Assembly (NCBI GenBank): GCA_018817805.1
Contig: JAHITC010000041.1
Location: 1-34,388 of the forward strand
DNA from: Patescibacteria group bacterium
Lineage (GTDB): Bacteria; Patescibacteriota; Kazan-3B-28; UBA10110
Direction: 5' to 3'
Length of the DNA stretch: 34,388 bases
Part shown: positions 25,675 through 34,388 of the stretch, piece after piece
How positions within the stretch are numbered: position 1 is the stretch's first letter
Layout of the letters: every line of letters starts with the position of its first letter
The notes under the pieces: model-generated
The model's database searches: none
The model's input: the letters and a program-made list of their open reading frames with translations, nothing else
Told to the model about the DNA's origin: nothing
Program-made: the position numbers and the translations under genes

Positions 25675-27162
25675 ATGAAATTTGGCATTTCGAAGACGGA
25701 CTACATGGTTTATCGTGAGTGTCATAAAGACGCTTGGTTTAAGGTGCATAAACCGGAGTTATATTTTAGTAATGAAATATCAGAATTTGCCAAAGCTCTT
25801 ATTGAAACCGGTAATGAGGTAGAGCTAGAAGCACGTAAGCTTTTTCCAGATGGCGTATTGTTGAAGGATAGAGGAGAGGCAGGTTTGCAAGAAACAAAGG
25901 ACTGGCTGAAAGAAGGTGACTTCACGCTATTTCAGGCGGTTTTTTCGAAAGATGGTTTTTTTGCTGCAGTGGATGTGCTGCAAAAAGATAGTATTACTGG
26001 GACATATGTCATTAGTGAAATTAAAGCTACTAATGCAACTAAAATTAAAGATCATTTGCCAGATCTTGCCTTTCAGGTAAATCTACTCCAAGGCTACGGG
26101 CTTACAGTATCAAGAATTAATGTTATTCACCTTAATGACAAATATATTCGCGCAGGTGAGCTGGTGTTACCTCAATTATTTGTTATTGAAGATGTTACCG
26201 AGCAGGTATTGGAGATACTACCGATAGTAAAACTAGAGATGGAACAAGCGCTAGCATATCTTTCGACAGAAGCAGAGCCATATGGTACTTGCGACTGTGT
26301 TTATAAAGGTCGCTCTAATCACTGCAGTATGTTTAGGCATATCAATACTCAAATTCCGGAATATAGCGTGCATGATATTTCACGGATTGGGGCAAGTAAA
26401 AAGAAGCTCATCGAGCTAATCGATTCGGGTGTATATACGTTAACAGATATTCCAGTGGATTTTAGTTTAACCGATGTTCAGAGAAACCAGGTAGATGTAT
26501 ATAACATTGGTCGCCCCATGATTAATACAAGCAGTATTATAGATGAGCTATCTAATCTAGTTTATCCGATTTATTTTCTGGATTATGAAACTTATCCTTG
26601 TGCTGTGCCTAGGTTTGATGGTTACTCGCCGTACAAACAAATTCCTTTCCAATATTCTCTTCACATTTTGGAGTCGCCTGATAGTGAGCCAGTTCATAAA
26701 GATTTTTTGTATGAAGGCATAGGCGACCCTAGCCCTAAATTGTTTGCTGCTTTAAGACGAGACATTGGGCCGAAGGGTAGTATTTTGGTTTGGAATAAAG
26801 TGTTTGAGCAGGGCATTAACAAGCAACTGGCTAAACGTTTGCCAATTGCGTCTGATTTTATGGCAGATGTTAACAGTCGCATTTATGACTTGATGGATAT
26901 TTTCAAAGCTCAATTGTATGTGCATCCTGGGTTTAAAGGTAAAACTTCAATTAAAAATGTTTTACCCACGTTGGTGCCAGAGCTTAGTTATGTAGAGTTG
27001 GATATTAAAGAAGGGGGTACGGCTTCTCAGCGATGGAATAGAATTGCTACTAACAAGGCAGACGAAGAAGAGAAACAAAAAATTGTATCTGACCTAAAGA
27101 AGTATTGTAGTTTAGATACTTATGCAATGTATGCCATTTGGAAGCATTTGCGAGATTTATAA
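25675..27162 (+). CDS. DUF2779 protein: Cas4/RecB-like PD-(D/E)XK region plus DnaQ-like exonuclease region
   Basis: GISKTDYMVYRECHKDAW..., FAAVDVL...YVISEIKAT (D..ExK), CDCVYKGRSNHC cysteine cluster, then YFLDYETYPCAVPRFDGYSPYKQIPFQYSLH. Confidence 0.8.
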   Translation: MKFGISKTDYMVYRECHKDAWFKVHKPELYFSNEISEFAKALIETGNEVELEARKLFPDGVLLKDRGEAGLQETKDWLKEGDFTLFQAVFSKDGFFAAVDVLQKDSITGTYVISEIKATNATKIKDHLPDLAFQVNLLQGYGLTVSRINVIHLNDKYIRAGELVLPQLFVIEDVTEQVLEILPIVKLEMEQALAYLSTEAEPYGTCDCVYKGRSNHCSMFRHINTQIPEYSVHDISRIGASKKKLIELIDSGVYTLTDIPVDFSLTDVQRNQVDVYNIGRPMINTSSIIDELSNLVYPIYFLDYETYPCAVPRFDGYSPYKQIPFQYSLHILESPDSEPVHKDFLYEGIGDPSPKLFAALRRDIGPKGSILVWNKVFEQGINKQLAKRLPIASDFMADVNSRIYDLMDIFKAQLYVHPGFKGKTSIKNVLPTLVPELSYVELDIKEGGTASQRWNRIATNKADEEEKQKIVSDLKKYCSLDTYAMYAIWKHLRDL

Positions 27163-27186
27163 AAAATAGACAGCAAAGAAGAAGCT

Positions 27187-27378
27187 ATGAAGAAACAACG
27201 TACACAAAATTATTTGCTACTAATATTCATATTTTTGGCCGTTGTTATCTTGGGTGGCATTAGTCTAGGTGTTTTCTATTCATCTTTGCCACAACATCAT
27301 CCACAGGATAGCCAGAAGAATTGCGAAAGTGTGAATGGACGGTGGCTGAATGAACAGTGTGTTTTTGAAGAGATGTAA
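27187..27378 (+). CDS. Small secreted or membrane-anchored protein (63 aa)
   Basis: N-terminal TM (YLLLIFIFLAVVILGGISLGVFY) and short extracellular part with two Cys; terminator follows. Confidence 0.55.
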   Translation: MKKQRTQNYLLLIFIFLAVVILGGISLGVFYSSLPQHHPQDSQKNCESVNGRWLNEQCVFEEM

Positions 27379-27391
27379 ATAGGGGTAAAAG

Positions 27392-27415
27392 AAAACTCTC
27401 CTGTGGGAGAGTTTT
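27392..27415. terminator. Bidirectional intrinsic terminator
   Basis: AAAACTCTCC-TGTG-GGAGAGTTTT between convergent genes. Confidence 0.85.
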
Positions 27416-27432
27416 AGCTATGGACAATAGGT

Positions 27433-28404
27433 CTAGTATTGAAGAAATAGAGGGCTTAATCTTCCCCCTGTATGTATTAGTTTGATGCAGTCAGCAATAA
27501 ATGGAGCGGGGTCAATAACCGTGATCTTCGATGGCCACTCGGCTTGATTTGTATGAGGTATAGTGTCTACCACGATTACTTCGTCAACCGGAGAATCAGC
27601 AATTAGCTCTAACGCGCCGGGTGTGAAATCTGGATGAACTGCTGCGACAGTAATTTTATTGGCACCAGCTTGCTTGATGATTCTAACAGCTGCCATTATT
27701 GTTCTACCTGATTGAATCATGTCGTCCCATATCCATATATTTTTGCCCGAGATGCCTTTACTGTTGCTGGACATTAGGCTTTTAGAAAAATCCACTTCTT
27801 TAGTTTCTGGATCATGAGCTTTTGAGACAATGCATATTTCTGATTGATTAGTTAAGAGGGCAATGGTGCGGGCTCTTTTGGTAGAGCCTTCATCTGGGCT
27901 GCCAATTACTACATTGGTTAGCTTGCGTCGATTAAACTCTTCGATTAGCAGTCTCATAAAATAAATATGGAAATTGCGCACATCAAACATACCTGCAGAT
28001 GTCAGATTATGAAGATCGAAGAAGACGATTTGATCAAAACCATAGGTATTAATAATTTTAGCAAGTACGCGGAAAGAGAGAGCTTCGCGTGGTTTAGCGC
28101 GGTCTTGTTTCGCATAGCCAATCCAAGTGAACATACCTGTAATTCTTTCTGCAGAGTTACTTATACAATCAAGCAGCAGTCCCGTTTCTAATATAGAGTT
28201 AGCCCCATGATGAGCATGAAGGCTACCTATAAAAAATAGATCGCTTTCACGTACATTGCCATTTACTCTAGCAAAAAGTTCTCCGTCGTCAAAAAATCCG
28301 ATGTCGGTTTTTACAAGTCGGACGCCCAGTTCTTTGGCTACTCTCTTAGCTAGCTCAGGATGGGTGGTACCAGTGATGAGTTTAATTCTTCCGTGCTTAC
28401 TCAT
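27433..28404 (-). CDS. prs: Ribose-phosphate pyrophosphokinase
   Basis: IGFFDDGELFARVNGNVRESDLFFIGS, GYAKQDRAKPREALSFRVLAKII, PRPP loop IWIWDDMIQSGRTIMAA; SD GGAGG. Confidence 0.93.
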   Translation of the reverse strand: MSKHGRIKLITGTTHPELAKRVAKELGVRLVKTDIGFFDDGELFARVNGNVRESDLFFIGSLHAHHGANSILETGLLLDCISNSAERITGMFTWIGYAKQDRAKPREALSFRVLAKIINTYGFDQIVFFDLHNLTSAGMFDVRNFHIYFMRLLIEEFNRRKLTNVVIGSPDEGSTKRARTIALLTNQSEICIVSKAHDPETKEVDFSKSLMSSNSKGISGKNIWIWDDMIQSGRTIMAAVRIIKQAGANKITVAAVHPDFTPGALELIADSPVDEVIVVDTIPHTNQAEWPSKITVIDPAPFIADCIKLIHTGGRLSPLFLQY

Positions 28405-28450
28405 TAGTTTGGCCTCCGGTGTTTTTAGTTTTTTTAAAGGACAGTTAGTT

Positions 28451-28480
28451 ATTATACTGCTAAATCGTTTGAAGTATAAT
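28451..28480. promoter_or_regulatory. Divergent palindromic promoter region (prs / NUDIX)
   Basis: ATTATACT-N14-AGTATAAT; outward-facing TATAAT on both strands. Confidence 0.6.
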
Positions 28481-28487
28481 AGGTGAT

Positions 28488-28901
28488 ATGAAAGAGAGGG
28501 TACGGGGGATAGTAATTGATGGAGACAAAATCACCCTGCTCAAGCGAGTAAAGGGTGATCATGTTTTTTATGTTTTCCCAGGTGGTGGGGTGGAAGAGGG
28601 TGAAGACATAGAAGTTGCCCTTAAAAGAGAGATGATGGAGGAGTTAGGTGTGGATGTATTGGTCGATAAAATACTGACACAAAGAATTAATGCCAGATAC
28701 CGGCCTAAACAGCTAGAACACTTTGTTGTTTGTACGACTAAATCCGGGGTTTTGGGTACAGGCCATGGGCCAGAGTTTCAATCAGATAGCCATTACGAAG
28801 GCACACATGAGCCTATACAAGTGTTAATATCAGAGATGAGGGATATGCCGATTCTGCCTTTAGATATCAAGAACTTAGTAATACAAGAGCTTAACGAATG
28901 A
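28488..28901 (+). CDS. NUDIX hydrolase
   Basis: GGGVEEGEDIEVALKREMMEELGV = Nudix box Gx5Ex7REUxEExGU. Confidence 0.93.
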   Translation: MKERVRGIVIDGDKITLLKRVKGDHVFYVFPGGGVEEGEDIEVALKREMMEELGVDVLVDKILTQRINARYRPKQLEHFVVCTTKSGVLGTGHGPEFQSDSHYEGTHEPIQVLISEMRDMPILPLDIKNLVIQELNE

Positions 28902-30205
28902 AAAGACTAATTAAAAAGTTAGTGCCTGAGGGAGCAGTGCTGGCCTATCATTATATAGTGGCAGTTTTAGCATCCTTGGTTTACAGGCTTCCTTCTAGGA
29001 AGATGATTGTCATTGGAGTAACTGGCACTAAAGGCAAAACCTCAGCTATTAATTTTATTTGGTCAGTTTTAACTAACGGTGGATATAAAACTGGGATTAT
29101 TAGCACAGCAAATATTCGGATTGGAGAAAGGGAAGTGCTTAATAAATATCACATGACAATGCCTGGCAGATTTACAATTCAAAAATTACTTTCCGAAATG
29201 GTGAAAGCCGGATGTAAATATTGTTTAGTTGAAACAACTTCGGAAGGTCTTAAACAATATCGACACATTGGAGTGTACTACGATTTTGCAGTTTTTATGA
29301 ATTTATCGCCAGAACATTTGGAATCACACGGTGGTAGTTTTGCGAGATATAAGGAAGCAAAGGGGAAAATGTTTAAAGCTCTAACTTCACATCGAAAAAT
29401 TTTAGATGGTAAAAAAGTTGAAAAGGTGATTATTGCCAACAAAGACAATGAGTATGCCGATTATTTTTTACAATTTCCAGCCGATAAGAAAATTATATTC
29501 GGCCTTAAGTCAGGCGGAGATTATAGGGCGACAGATATTGTGAAAGAGAAAAACGAGATTGAATTCAAAGCCGGGGGACATGAGTTTGAACTAAACATTC
29601 CTGGTCGATTTAATATATACAACGCTTTGCCAGCTATCATTGTGGGACATTTAGCTGGGATAAATAATGAGTTAATCGCTGATGGTTTAGAGCAATTACG
29701 AGTAATTCCTGGCAGAATGGAAAGAATCGATGCTGGTCAGGATTTTATGGTAATCGTAGATTATGCGCATGAGAAAGAAAGCATTACCAATGTTTTAGAA
29801 ACTGCCAACAAAATAAAAGACGAGGATAATAAAGTAGTTATTCTTCTAGGGGCCGAAGGTGGTGGTAGAGACAGAGCTAAGCGACCAGTGATGGGAGAGC
29901 TAACAGGTAAAAGGGCAGATTACGTGGTGGTGAGTAATGTAGATCCATACGATGATGATCCGAATGAGATTTTAGAGGATATTGCATTAGCGGCAGAGCA
30001 AGCAGGAAAAGTACGAAATGAAAATTTATTTGTAATTGAAGATAGACGAGAAGGTATTAGCAAAGCACTAACACTTGCAAGTTCAGGTGATGTAGTGTTA
30101 ATCACTGGCAAGGGGGCAGAGCAGTCGATGATTGTTGGGAAACAAAGAATCGCTTGGGATGATAGAATGGTAGTGAAAGAAGAGTTATTAAAGCTTAAAG
30201 TATGA
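28898..30205 (+). CDS. MurE-like Mur ligase
   Basis: VIGVTGTKGKTSAINFIWSVL P-loop, VETTSEGLKQYRH, MNLSPEHLESHGGSFARYKEAKGKMF, VIVDYAHEKESI. Confidence 0.9.
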   Translation: MKRLIKKLVPEGAVLAYHYIVAVLASLVYRLPSRKMIVIGVTGTKGKTSAINFIWSVLTNGGYKTGIISTANIRIGEREVLNKYHMTMPGRFTIQKLLSEMVKAGCKYCLVETTSEGLKQYRHIGVYYDFAVFMNLSPEHLESHGGSFARYKEAKGKMFKALTSHRKILDGKKVEKVIIANKDNEYADYFLQFPADKKIIFGLKSGGDYRATDIVKEKNEIEFKAGGHEFELNIPGRFNIYNALPAIIVGHLAGINNELIADGLEQLRVIPGRMERIDAGQDFMVIVDYAHEKESITNVLETANKIKDEDNKVVILLGAEGGGRDRAKRPVMGELTGKRADYVVVSNVDPYDDDPNEILEDIALAAEQAGKVRNENLFVIEDRREGISKALTLASSGDVVLITGKGAEQSMIVGKQRIAWDDRMVVKEELLKLKV

Positions 30206-30513
30206 AGAAGGGCGAATTAGTTAAAATCAGCTTGTTGCGTTCAGTCTTAACCACTATCTATATTGTGGTGGTGGCATATGTAATGCAAAATGGCGGCAGA
30301 TTCTTTGGCAAAATGGATACCTTTTGGGGTCCAGTGGCGTTTTTGTTGTTGTTTGTGTTGTCGGCCGCAGTTGTAGGGGGGCTTATTCTAGGAAAACCAC
30401 TAATGTGGTATTTAAATGGTAAAAAAACTGAAGCGTACAACCTGTTTGTTTATACAGTTGGATGGTTGTTTGTTATTACAGTAGCAACATTAGTGATACA
30501 AGCTTTAATGTAG
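30202..30513 (+). CDS. Hypothetical membrane protein (103 aa)
   Basis: Three hydrophobic segments; start codon overlaps the upstream stop (ATGA). Confidence 0.55.
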   Translation: MKKGELVKISLLRSVLTTIYIVVVAYVMQNGGRFFGKMDTFWGPVAFLLLFVLSAAVVGGLILGKPLMWYLNGKKTEAYNLFVYTVGWLFVITVATLVIQALM

Positions 30514-30627
30514 TTAAATGTTGCGTGCCCAATTTGGGCAACCAACAAATAATTTTATATTAAAGCGAAATATTAGGATTGAGTGTTCATTAAAATTTAA
30601 ACTATTTAGTCACGGAGGTAGTGTAGT

Positions 30628-30900
30628 ATGGATAGTATTATTACTGATTCGCACGACATAGCTCGTATCAGGACAGAGGAGCTCGAAAAGCTTTTTATTA
30701 ACGGAAGAGGGGGCGCTTCTAGGGTTAGGGAGCTTACCAGACGGTGTTATGGCGATAGTTCTTTGCGAGGAATGCCAGAGAGCACTAGGAGGGAAATTCG
30801 AGCAAGAACTAAAGCGGCTTTTGGGATTGCTCAGGAAATAGGCGATTTTGTTATTGAGTGTGGACTGTATGATGAAGATTATCATCAAGGCCCTTATTAG
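30628..30900 (+). CDS. Hypothetical small protein (90 aa)
   Basis: SD GGAGG upstream of the ATG, own terminator. Confidence 0.55.
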   Translation: MDSIITDSHDIARIRTEELEKLFINGRGGASRVRELTRRCYGDSSLRGMPESTRREIRARTKAAFGIAQEIGDFVIECGLYDEDYHQGPY

Positions 30901-30929
30901 GAAGAATCACGGCAGAGATTTGTGAATAC

Positions 30930-30956
30930 AAAGCAGCTTGAGAATAGCTGCTTTTT
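30930..30956 (+). terminator. Intrinsic terminator
   Basis: AAAGCAGCT-TGAGAAT-AGCTGCTTT + TT. Confidence 0.8.
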
Positions 30957-31044
30957 ACATAAATCAATGGTTTTAGTATTATGGTCGTTGTCCCTGGTAA
31001 GAGGTGGTAGAATGGAGGGGATTTAGGAGTAGGGTGGAAAATAG

Positions 31045-32778
31045 ATGAATGAGTTAGATGAGATCAAAAACAAGCTAGATATTGTCGATTTTATCGGCCA
31101 ATATCAACAGCTTAAGAAAGCAGGCCGTAATTATAGGGGTCTGTGTCCATTTCACAGTGAAAAAACTCCCTCAATGATGGTTAGCCCAGATAAGCAGATT
31201 TGGCATTGTTTTGGTTGTGGCGCTGGTGGAGATGTTTTTGGGTTTTTAATGAAGAAAGAAGGTTTTTCTTTCAGCGAGGCCTTAAACCAGTTGGCAGAGC
31301 AGGCTGGGGTGGAACTAAAGAACAGGCCAACAAACTTTGGAGAAAAGAATCGCCTGTTAGCTGTTAATGAACTCGCAGCTAAATTTTATGAGCGAGCTTT
31401 AGTGGATAGCAAAGCAGGACGTCAAGCAACGAACTATCTAATTGATAGAGGGATAAGCAAGGAAATAATAAAAACATTTAGATTAGGATACGCTCCAGCT
31501 GGCTGGGAGTATGCAATTAAGTTTTTGCAAAGGAAAAGTTACACTTTATCTGAAATTGAGAAAGCGGGGATAGCGGTGGGTAGAAACGGAAGGTTTAGCG
31601 ACAAGTTTCGTCATCGTTTAATGTTTCCCATTACTAACACTATCGGTAAAGTGGTGGGGTTTACGGGCAGGGTATTAAGGGCTGGAGATCAGCCAAAATA
31701 TTTAAACTCGCCAGAAACATTGGTGTTTAACAAGGGCAGTATTTTATACGGTCTTTCTATAACCAAAGAAGAAATTCAAACAAAGAATACTGCAATATTA
31801 GTTGAAGGCCAAACAGATTTAATATCTTCATATCAAGCAGGTGTAAAAAATGTAGTGGCATCTTCCGGCACGGCTTTAACTTCCGATCAGCTTAGATTAA
31901 TTCGCAGATATGCCGAGGTTTTAGTTTTGGCGTTAGATGCAGATAGTGCTGGGAGGGAAGCAGTGAAGCGGGCAACGGCGCTAGCTTCGGCAGAAGATTT
32001 AGAAATTAAAGTGGCCATCTTGGGCGAATATAAAGATCCAGACGAATGCATAAAAAAGGCGGGGGATGATAAATGGAAAGAGGTTATCACGAACGCCATT
32101 CCAATCATCGATTTTTATATCAATACCGCTATTAGTAAATATGGTAAAGGCTCTATTACTGCCAAGAAAAAAATTGCAATGGAGGTTCTGCCAATAATCT
32201 CTGGTTTAGAGAATCCTGTAGAAAAAGACCAATATATTAGCAAATTGGCTGGTGCAGCTGGAATTAGCCAGAGTAGTTTATATGAGGTGCTTAATAAGCC
32301 AAAGTCTAAATATACCAAGACAAAATCGGCTGCTCCAGATGAAGTAGCACTGGTTAAGGATAGTAGTTGGTTAGAACGACGTATCTTGGGGCTGTTAATC
32401 TATTTGCCTAAGCATTTTGCTGATCACCAAGTGGATTTAGAGGGGGTAAATTGGCCAACTGACTTTCTGGCTCAAGTTTACGCTAATCTTAAAATTTGCT
32501 ATACTGATGAGGATTTTTTGCTAGATAAGTTAACGGCAAGCTTAGAATATCAGCACAAGGTAGATCTCCTGGAAACGATGATGGTAATTGAAGAACATTA
32601 TGCCAATATGCAAGAAGAAGAGATTGGCAAAGAACTTAATTTTTACATTACTTTATTAAGACAGCGGGCGACTAAATTGCAGCTACTGCGGCTAAGCCGC
32701 GAGATTGCCGAAGCCGAGAAGGCGGGTGATAACACAAAGCTACAAAGTCTGCTCGAACGGTTTCAAAAGTTTAAATAA
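31045..32778 (+). CDS. dnaG: DNA primase
   Basis: CHC2 zinc finger (GLCPFHSEKTPSMMVSPDKQIWHCFGCGAGGDVFGFLM), Toprim (AILVEGQTDLISSYQAG, LALDADSAGREA). Confidence 0.97.
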   Translation: MNELDEIKNKLDIVDFIGQYQQLKKAGRNYRGLCPFHSEKTPSMMVSPDKQIWHCFGCGAGGDVFGFLMKKEGFSFSEALNQLAEQAGVELKNRPTNFGEKNRLLAVNELAAKFYERALVDSKAGRQATNYLIDRGISKEIIKTFRLGYAPAGWEYAIKFLQRKSYTLSEIEKAGIAVGRNGRFSDKFRHRLMFPITNTIGKVVGFTGRVLRAGDQPKYLNSPETLVFNKGSILYGLSITKEEIQTKNTAILVEGQTDLISSYQAGVKNVVASSGTALTSDQLRLIRRYAEVLVLALDADSAGREAVKRATALASAEDLEIKVAILGEYKDPDECIKKAGDDKWKEVITNAIPIIDFYINTAISKYGKGSITAKKKIAMEVLPIISGLENPVEKDQYISKLAGAAGISQSSLYEVLNKPKSKYTKTKSAAPDEVALVKDSSWLERRILGLLIYLPKHFADHQVDLEGVNWPTDFLAQVYANLKICYTDEDFLLDKLTASLEYQHKVDLLETMMVIEEHYANMQEEEIGKELNFYITLLRQRATKLQLLRLSREIAEAEKAGDNTKLQSLLERFQKFK

Positions 32779-32790
32779 TTTTTGTATTTT

Positions 32791-34287
32791 ATGGCATCCA
32801 AGAAGAAAGTCGCAAAGAAAGTAGTGAAGAAAGCTACAAAGAAAATAGTTAAAAAGAAAAAGATACAACCTAAGAAGAAGGTTGTTAAAAAAGTTAAACG
32901 GAAAGTGGTTAAATTAAAGAAAACTGCTAAGCCAAAACGTAAATCAGTTAAGAAAGTTGTCAAGAAAACAACCAAGAAGAAGATTAAAAAAGTTAAAAAG
33001 GTTGTTAAAAAACCTAAGAAGCAAACCAGAAAAACTAAAGCCAAGAAGGTTAAAGCCAAGAAAGCTAAGACAGTAGTTATCGATGAATCCGTAGTTGAGG
33101 AAGTACTTGATCTAGATATCTTAGGAGAAGAGGATATTGAAGCCATTAAAAAGAAATATAAGAAATATGGTTTTCCTCCTGAAGTTGAATATTTGATGAT
33201 GAAGGGGCAAGATCAAGGGTTTGTAACTCAACAAGAGATTATACAAACATTACCTCATGCCGAGAATGATATCGAGCTTTTAGATAAGCTTTACGAAGCA
33301 TTCTTTGATATGGGCACTGAAGTAGTAGATATGCGTGATGACCTTATTTGGCAAATGGGAGCTTCCGGCGACAAAAGTAAAGAAAGTTCTATGGGAGCAG
33401 CGCCTAAGACAACTAAAGCAAAAAAGCCTGCTAAAAAATCGGCGAGTGACTTAGGGACGGTGGGTGAAGATTCTGTCCGAATGTATTTAAAAGAAATTGG
33501 TAAAATCGCATTACTTAAAAAACCAGAAGAAGTGGCTTTGGCTAAGAGGGTGGCAGCAGGAGATAAAATTGCTTCGAAACAATTAGCTGAAGCTAACCTA
33601 CGACTTGTGGTAAGCATAGCTAAGAAATATATCGGACGAGGGCTTTCTCTGCTCGATTTAATTCAAGAAGGTAATATTGGGTTAATGAAGGCTGTAGAGA
33701 AGTTCGATTATACACGTGGATTTAAATTTTCAACCTATGCTACATGGTGGATCCGACAAGCTATTACTCGCGCTATTGCCGACCAGGCTAGAACTATTCG
33801 TATTCCAGTTCACATGGTTGAAACCATGAATCGTTTAGCCCGCACTCAACGGCAGTTGGTTCAAGAATTAGGACGACCACCATCTCCAGAAGAAATTGCT
33901 AATGAGATGGGATTAGAAGTAGAAAAAGTAAATCATATTCTCAAGATCTCGCAGGAAACTGTGTCGCTTGAAAAACCAGTAGGCGATGAAGACGATAGTT
34001 TGCTGGGAGACTTTATCCAAGATGAAGATAGTTTAACTCCAGAAGACCACTCTACTTATGAACTTTTACGTGGTGATGTAGATTCAGTCTTGCATTTACT
34101 AACTCCCAGAGAGCAAAAGATTTTAAAGATGCGCTTTGGTTTGTCTGGAGATTGGGCTCATACCTTAGAAGAGGTAGGTAAAGAATTTGGTGTTACTCGT
34201 GAACGTATTAGACAAATTGAAGCCAAAGCATTAATGAAATTGCGTAAGAGTAAAGATAGTAAGAAGTTGAAGGATTACCTAAAGTAA
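32791..34287 (+). CDS. rpoD: Primary sigma factor (sigma70) with lysine-rich N-terminal tail
   Basis: Region 2 ([54 protein letters not shown]), region 4 ([15 protein letters not shown]...[28 protein letters not shown]); ATG at 32791 preferred to TTG at 32782. Confidence 0.97.
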   Translation: MASKKKVAKKVVKKATKKIVKKKKIQPKKKVVKKVKRKVVKLKKTAKPKRKSVKKVVKKTTKKKIKKVKKVVKKPKKQTRKTKAKKVKAKKAKTVVIDESVVEEVLDLDILGEEDIEAIKKKYKKYGFPPEVEYLMMKGQDQGFVTQQEIIQTLPHAENDIELLDKLYEAFFDMGTEVVDMRDDLIWQMGASGDKSKESSMGAAPKTTKAKKPAKKSASDLGTVGEDSVRMYLKEIGKIALLKKPEEVALAKRVAAGDKIASKQLAEANLRLVVSIAKKYIGRGLSLLDLIQEGNIGLMKAVEKFDYTRGFKFSTYATWWIRQAITRAIADQARTIRIPVHMVETMNRLARTQRQLVQELGRPPSPEEIANEMGLEVEKVNHILKISQETVSLEKPVGDEDDSLLGDFIQDEDSLTPEDHSTYELLRGDVDSVLHLLTPREQKILKMRFGLSGDWAHTLEEVGKEFGVTRERIRQIEAKALMKLRKSKDSKKLKDYLK

Positions 34288-34313
34288 AATAAGCTTATTA
34301 AGTATTTTGATGA

Positions 34314-34388
34314 TCCCGGGTAGCTCAATGGCAGAGCAACTGACTGTTAATCAGTAGGTTGTCGGTTCGAGTCCGACCCCGGGAGCCA
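34314..34388 (+). tRNA. tRNA-Asn (anticodon GTT), CCA encoded
   Basis: TCCCGGG/CCCGGGA acceptor, GCTC/GAGC D-stem, ACTGA-CTGTTAA-TCAGT anticodon arm, GTCGG-TTCGAGT-CCGAC T-arm, GCCA. Confidence 0.97.

Noticed and set aside
25522-25749. Minus-strand ORF (GEKGIRTLGALSSTRTFQVRQLNHS...)
   Set aside because: It is the antisense translation of the tRNA-Ser gene, a well-known spurious ORF type
28896-30207. TGA stops of the NUDIX and MurE-like genes as evidence for or against recoding
   Set aside because: Both are ATGA overlaps followed closely by TAA/TAG, so on their own they are uninformative
30520-30550. TGCCCAATTTGGGCA palindrome after the 103-aa membrane protein as a terminator
   Set aside because: No T tract on either strand; kept only as a weak inverted repeat
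32763-33146. 127-aa minus-strand ORF rich in Phe/Leu/Thr
   Set aside because: Antisense of the Lys-rich rpoD 5' end; composition is explained by complementing AAA/AAG codons
1-34388. CRISPR arrays, rRNA genes, transposons or prophage
   Set aside because: No direct-repeat arrays, rRNA signatures, transposase or phage structural genes were seen on either strand

Overview
The window is a compact, AT-rich bacterial chromosome segment. Gene density, small orphan genes, membrane proteins of unknown function and tailed ribosomal proteins suggest a Candidate Phyla Radiation (Patescibacteria)-like genome; this is inference and was not tested. Most of it is core information-processing genes: trpS (partial), leuS, dnaE, rplS, rnhB, nusA, clpC, a YacL-like PIN/TRAM gene, ychF, efp, rpsR, ssb, rpsF, prs, a MurE-like ligase, dnaG and rpoD. 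There are three tRNAs (Ala-GGC, Ser-GGA, Asn-GUU), all with encoded CCA. An accessory patch lies at about 23.6-27.4 kb. It holds an orphan small gene, an unannotated minus-strand gene disrupted by an A8 frameshift and an in-frame TGA yet keeping promoter, SD and terminator, a DUF1653 gene, a LAGLIDADG homing endonuclease ORF whose 3' end lies inside tRNA-Ser, and a DUF2779 Cas4-like/DnaQ-like nuclease. Other notable signals are a nusA promoter followed at once by a terminator-like hairpin, a lysine-rich N-terminal tail on RpoD, EF-P with Arg32 at the modification tip, a candidate r-protein leader upstream of rpsF, several probable leaderless genes, and a palindromic divergent prs/NUDIX promoter. 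No CRISPR array, rRNA, transposase or prophage was seen.
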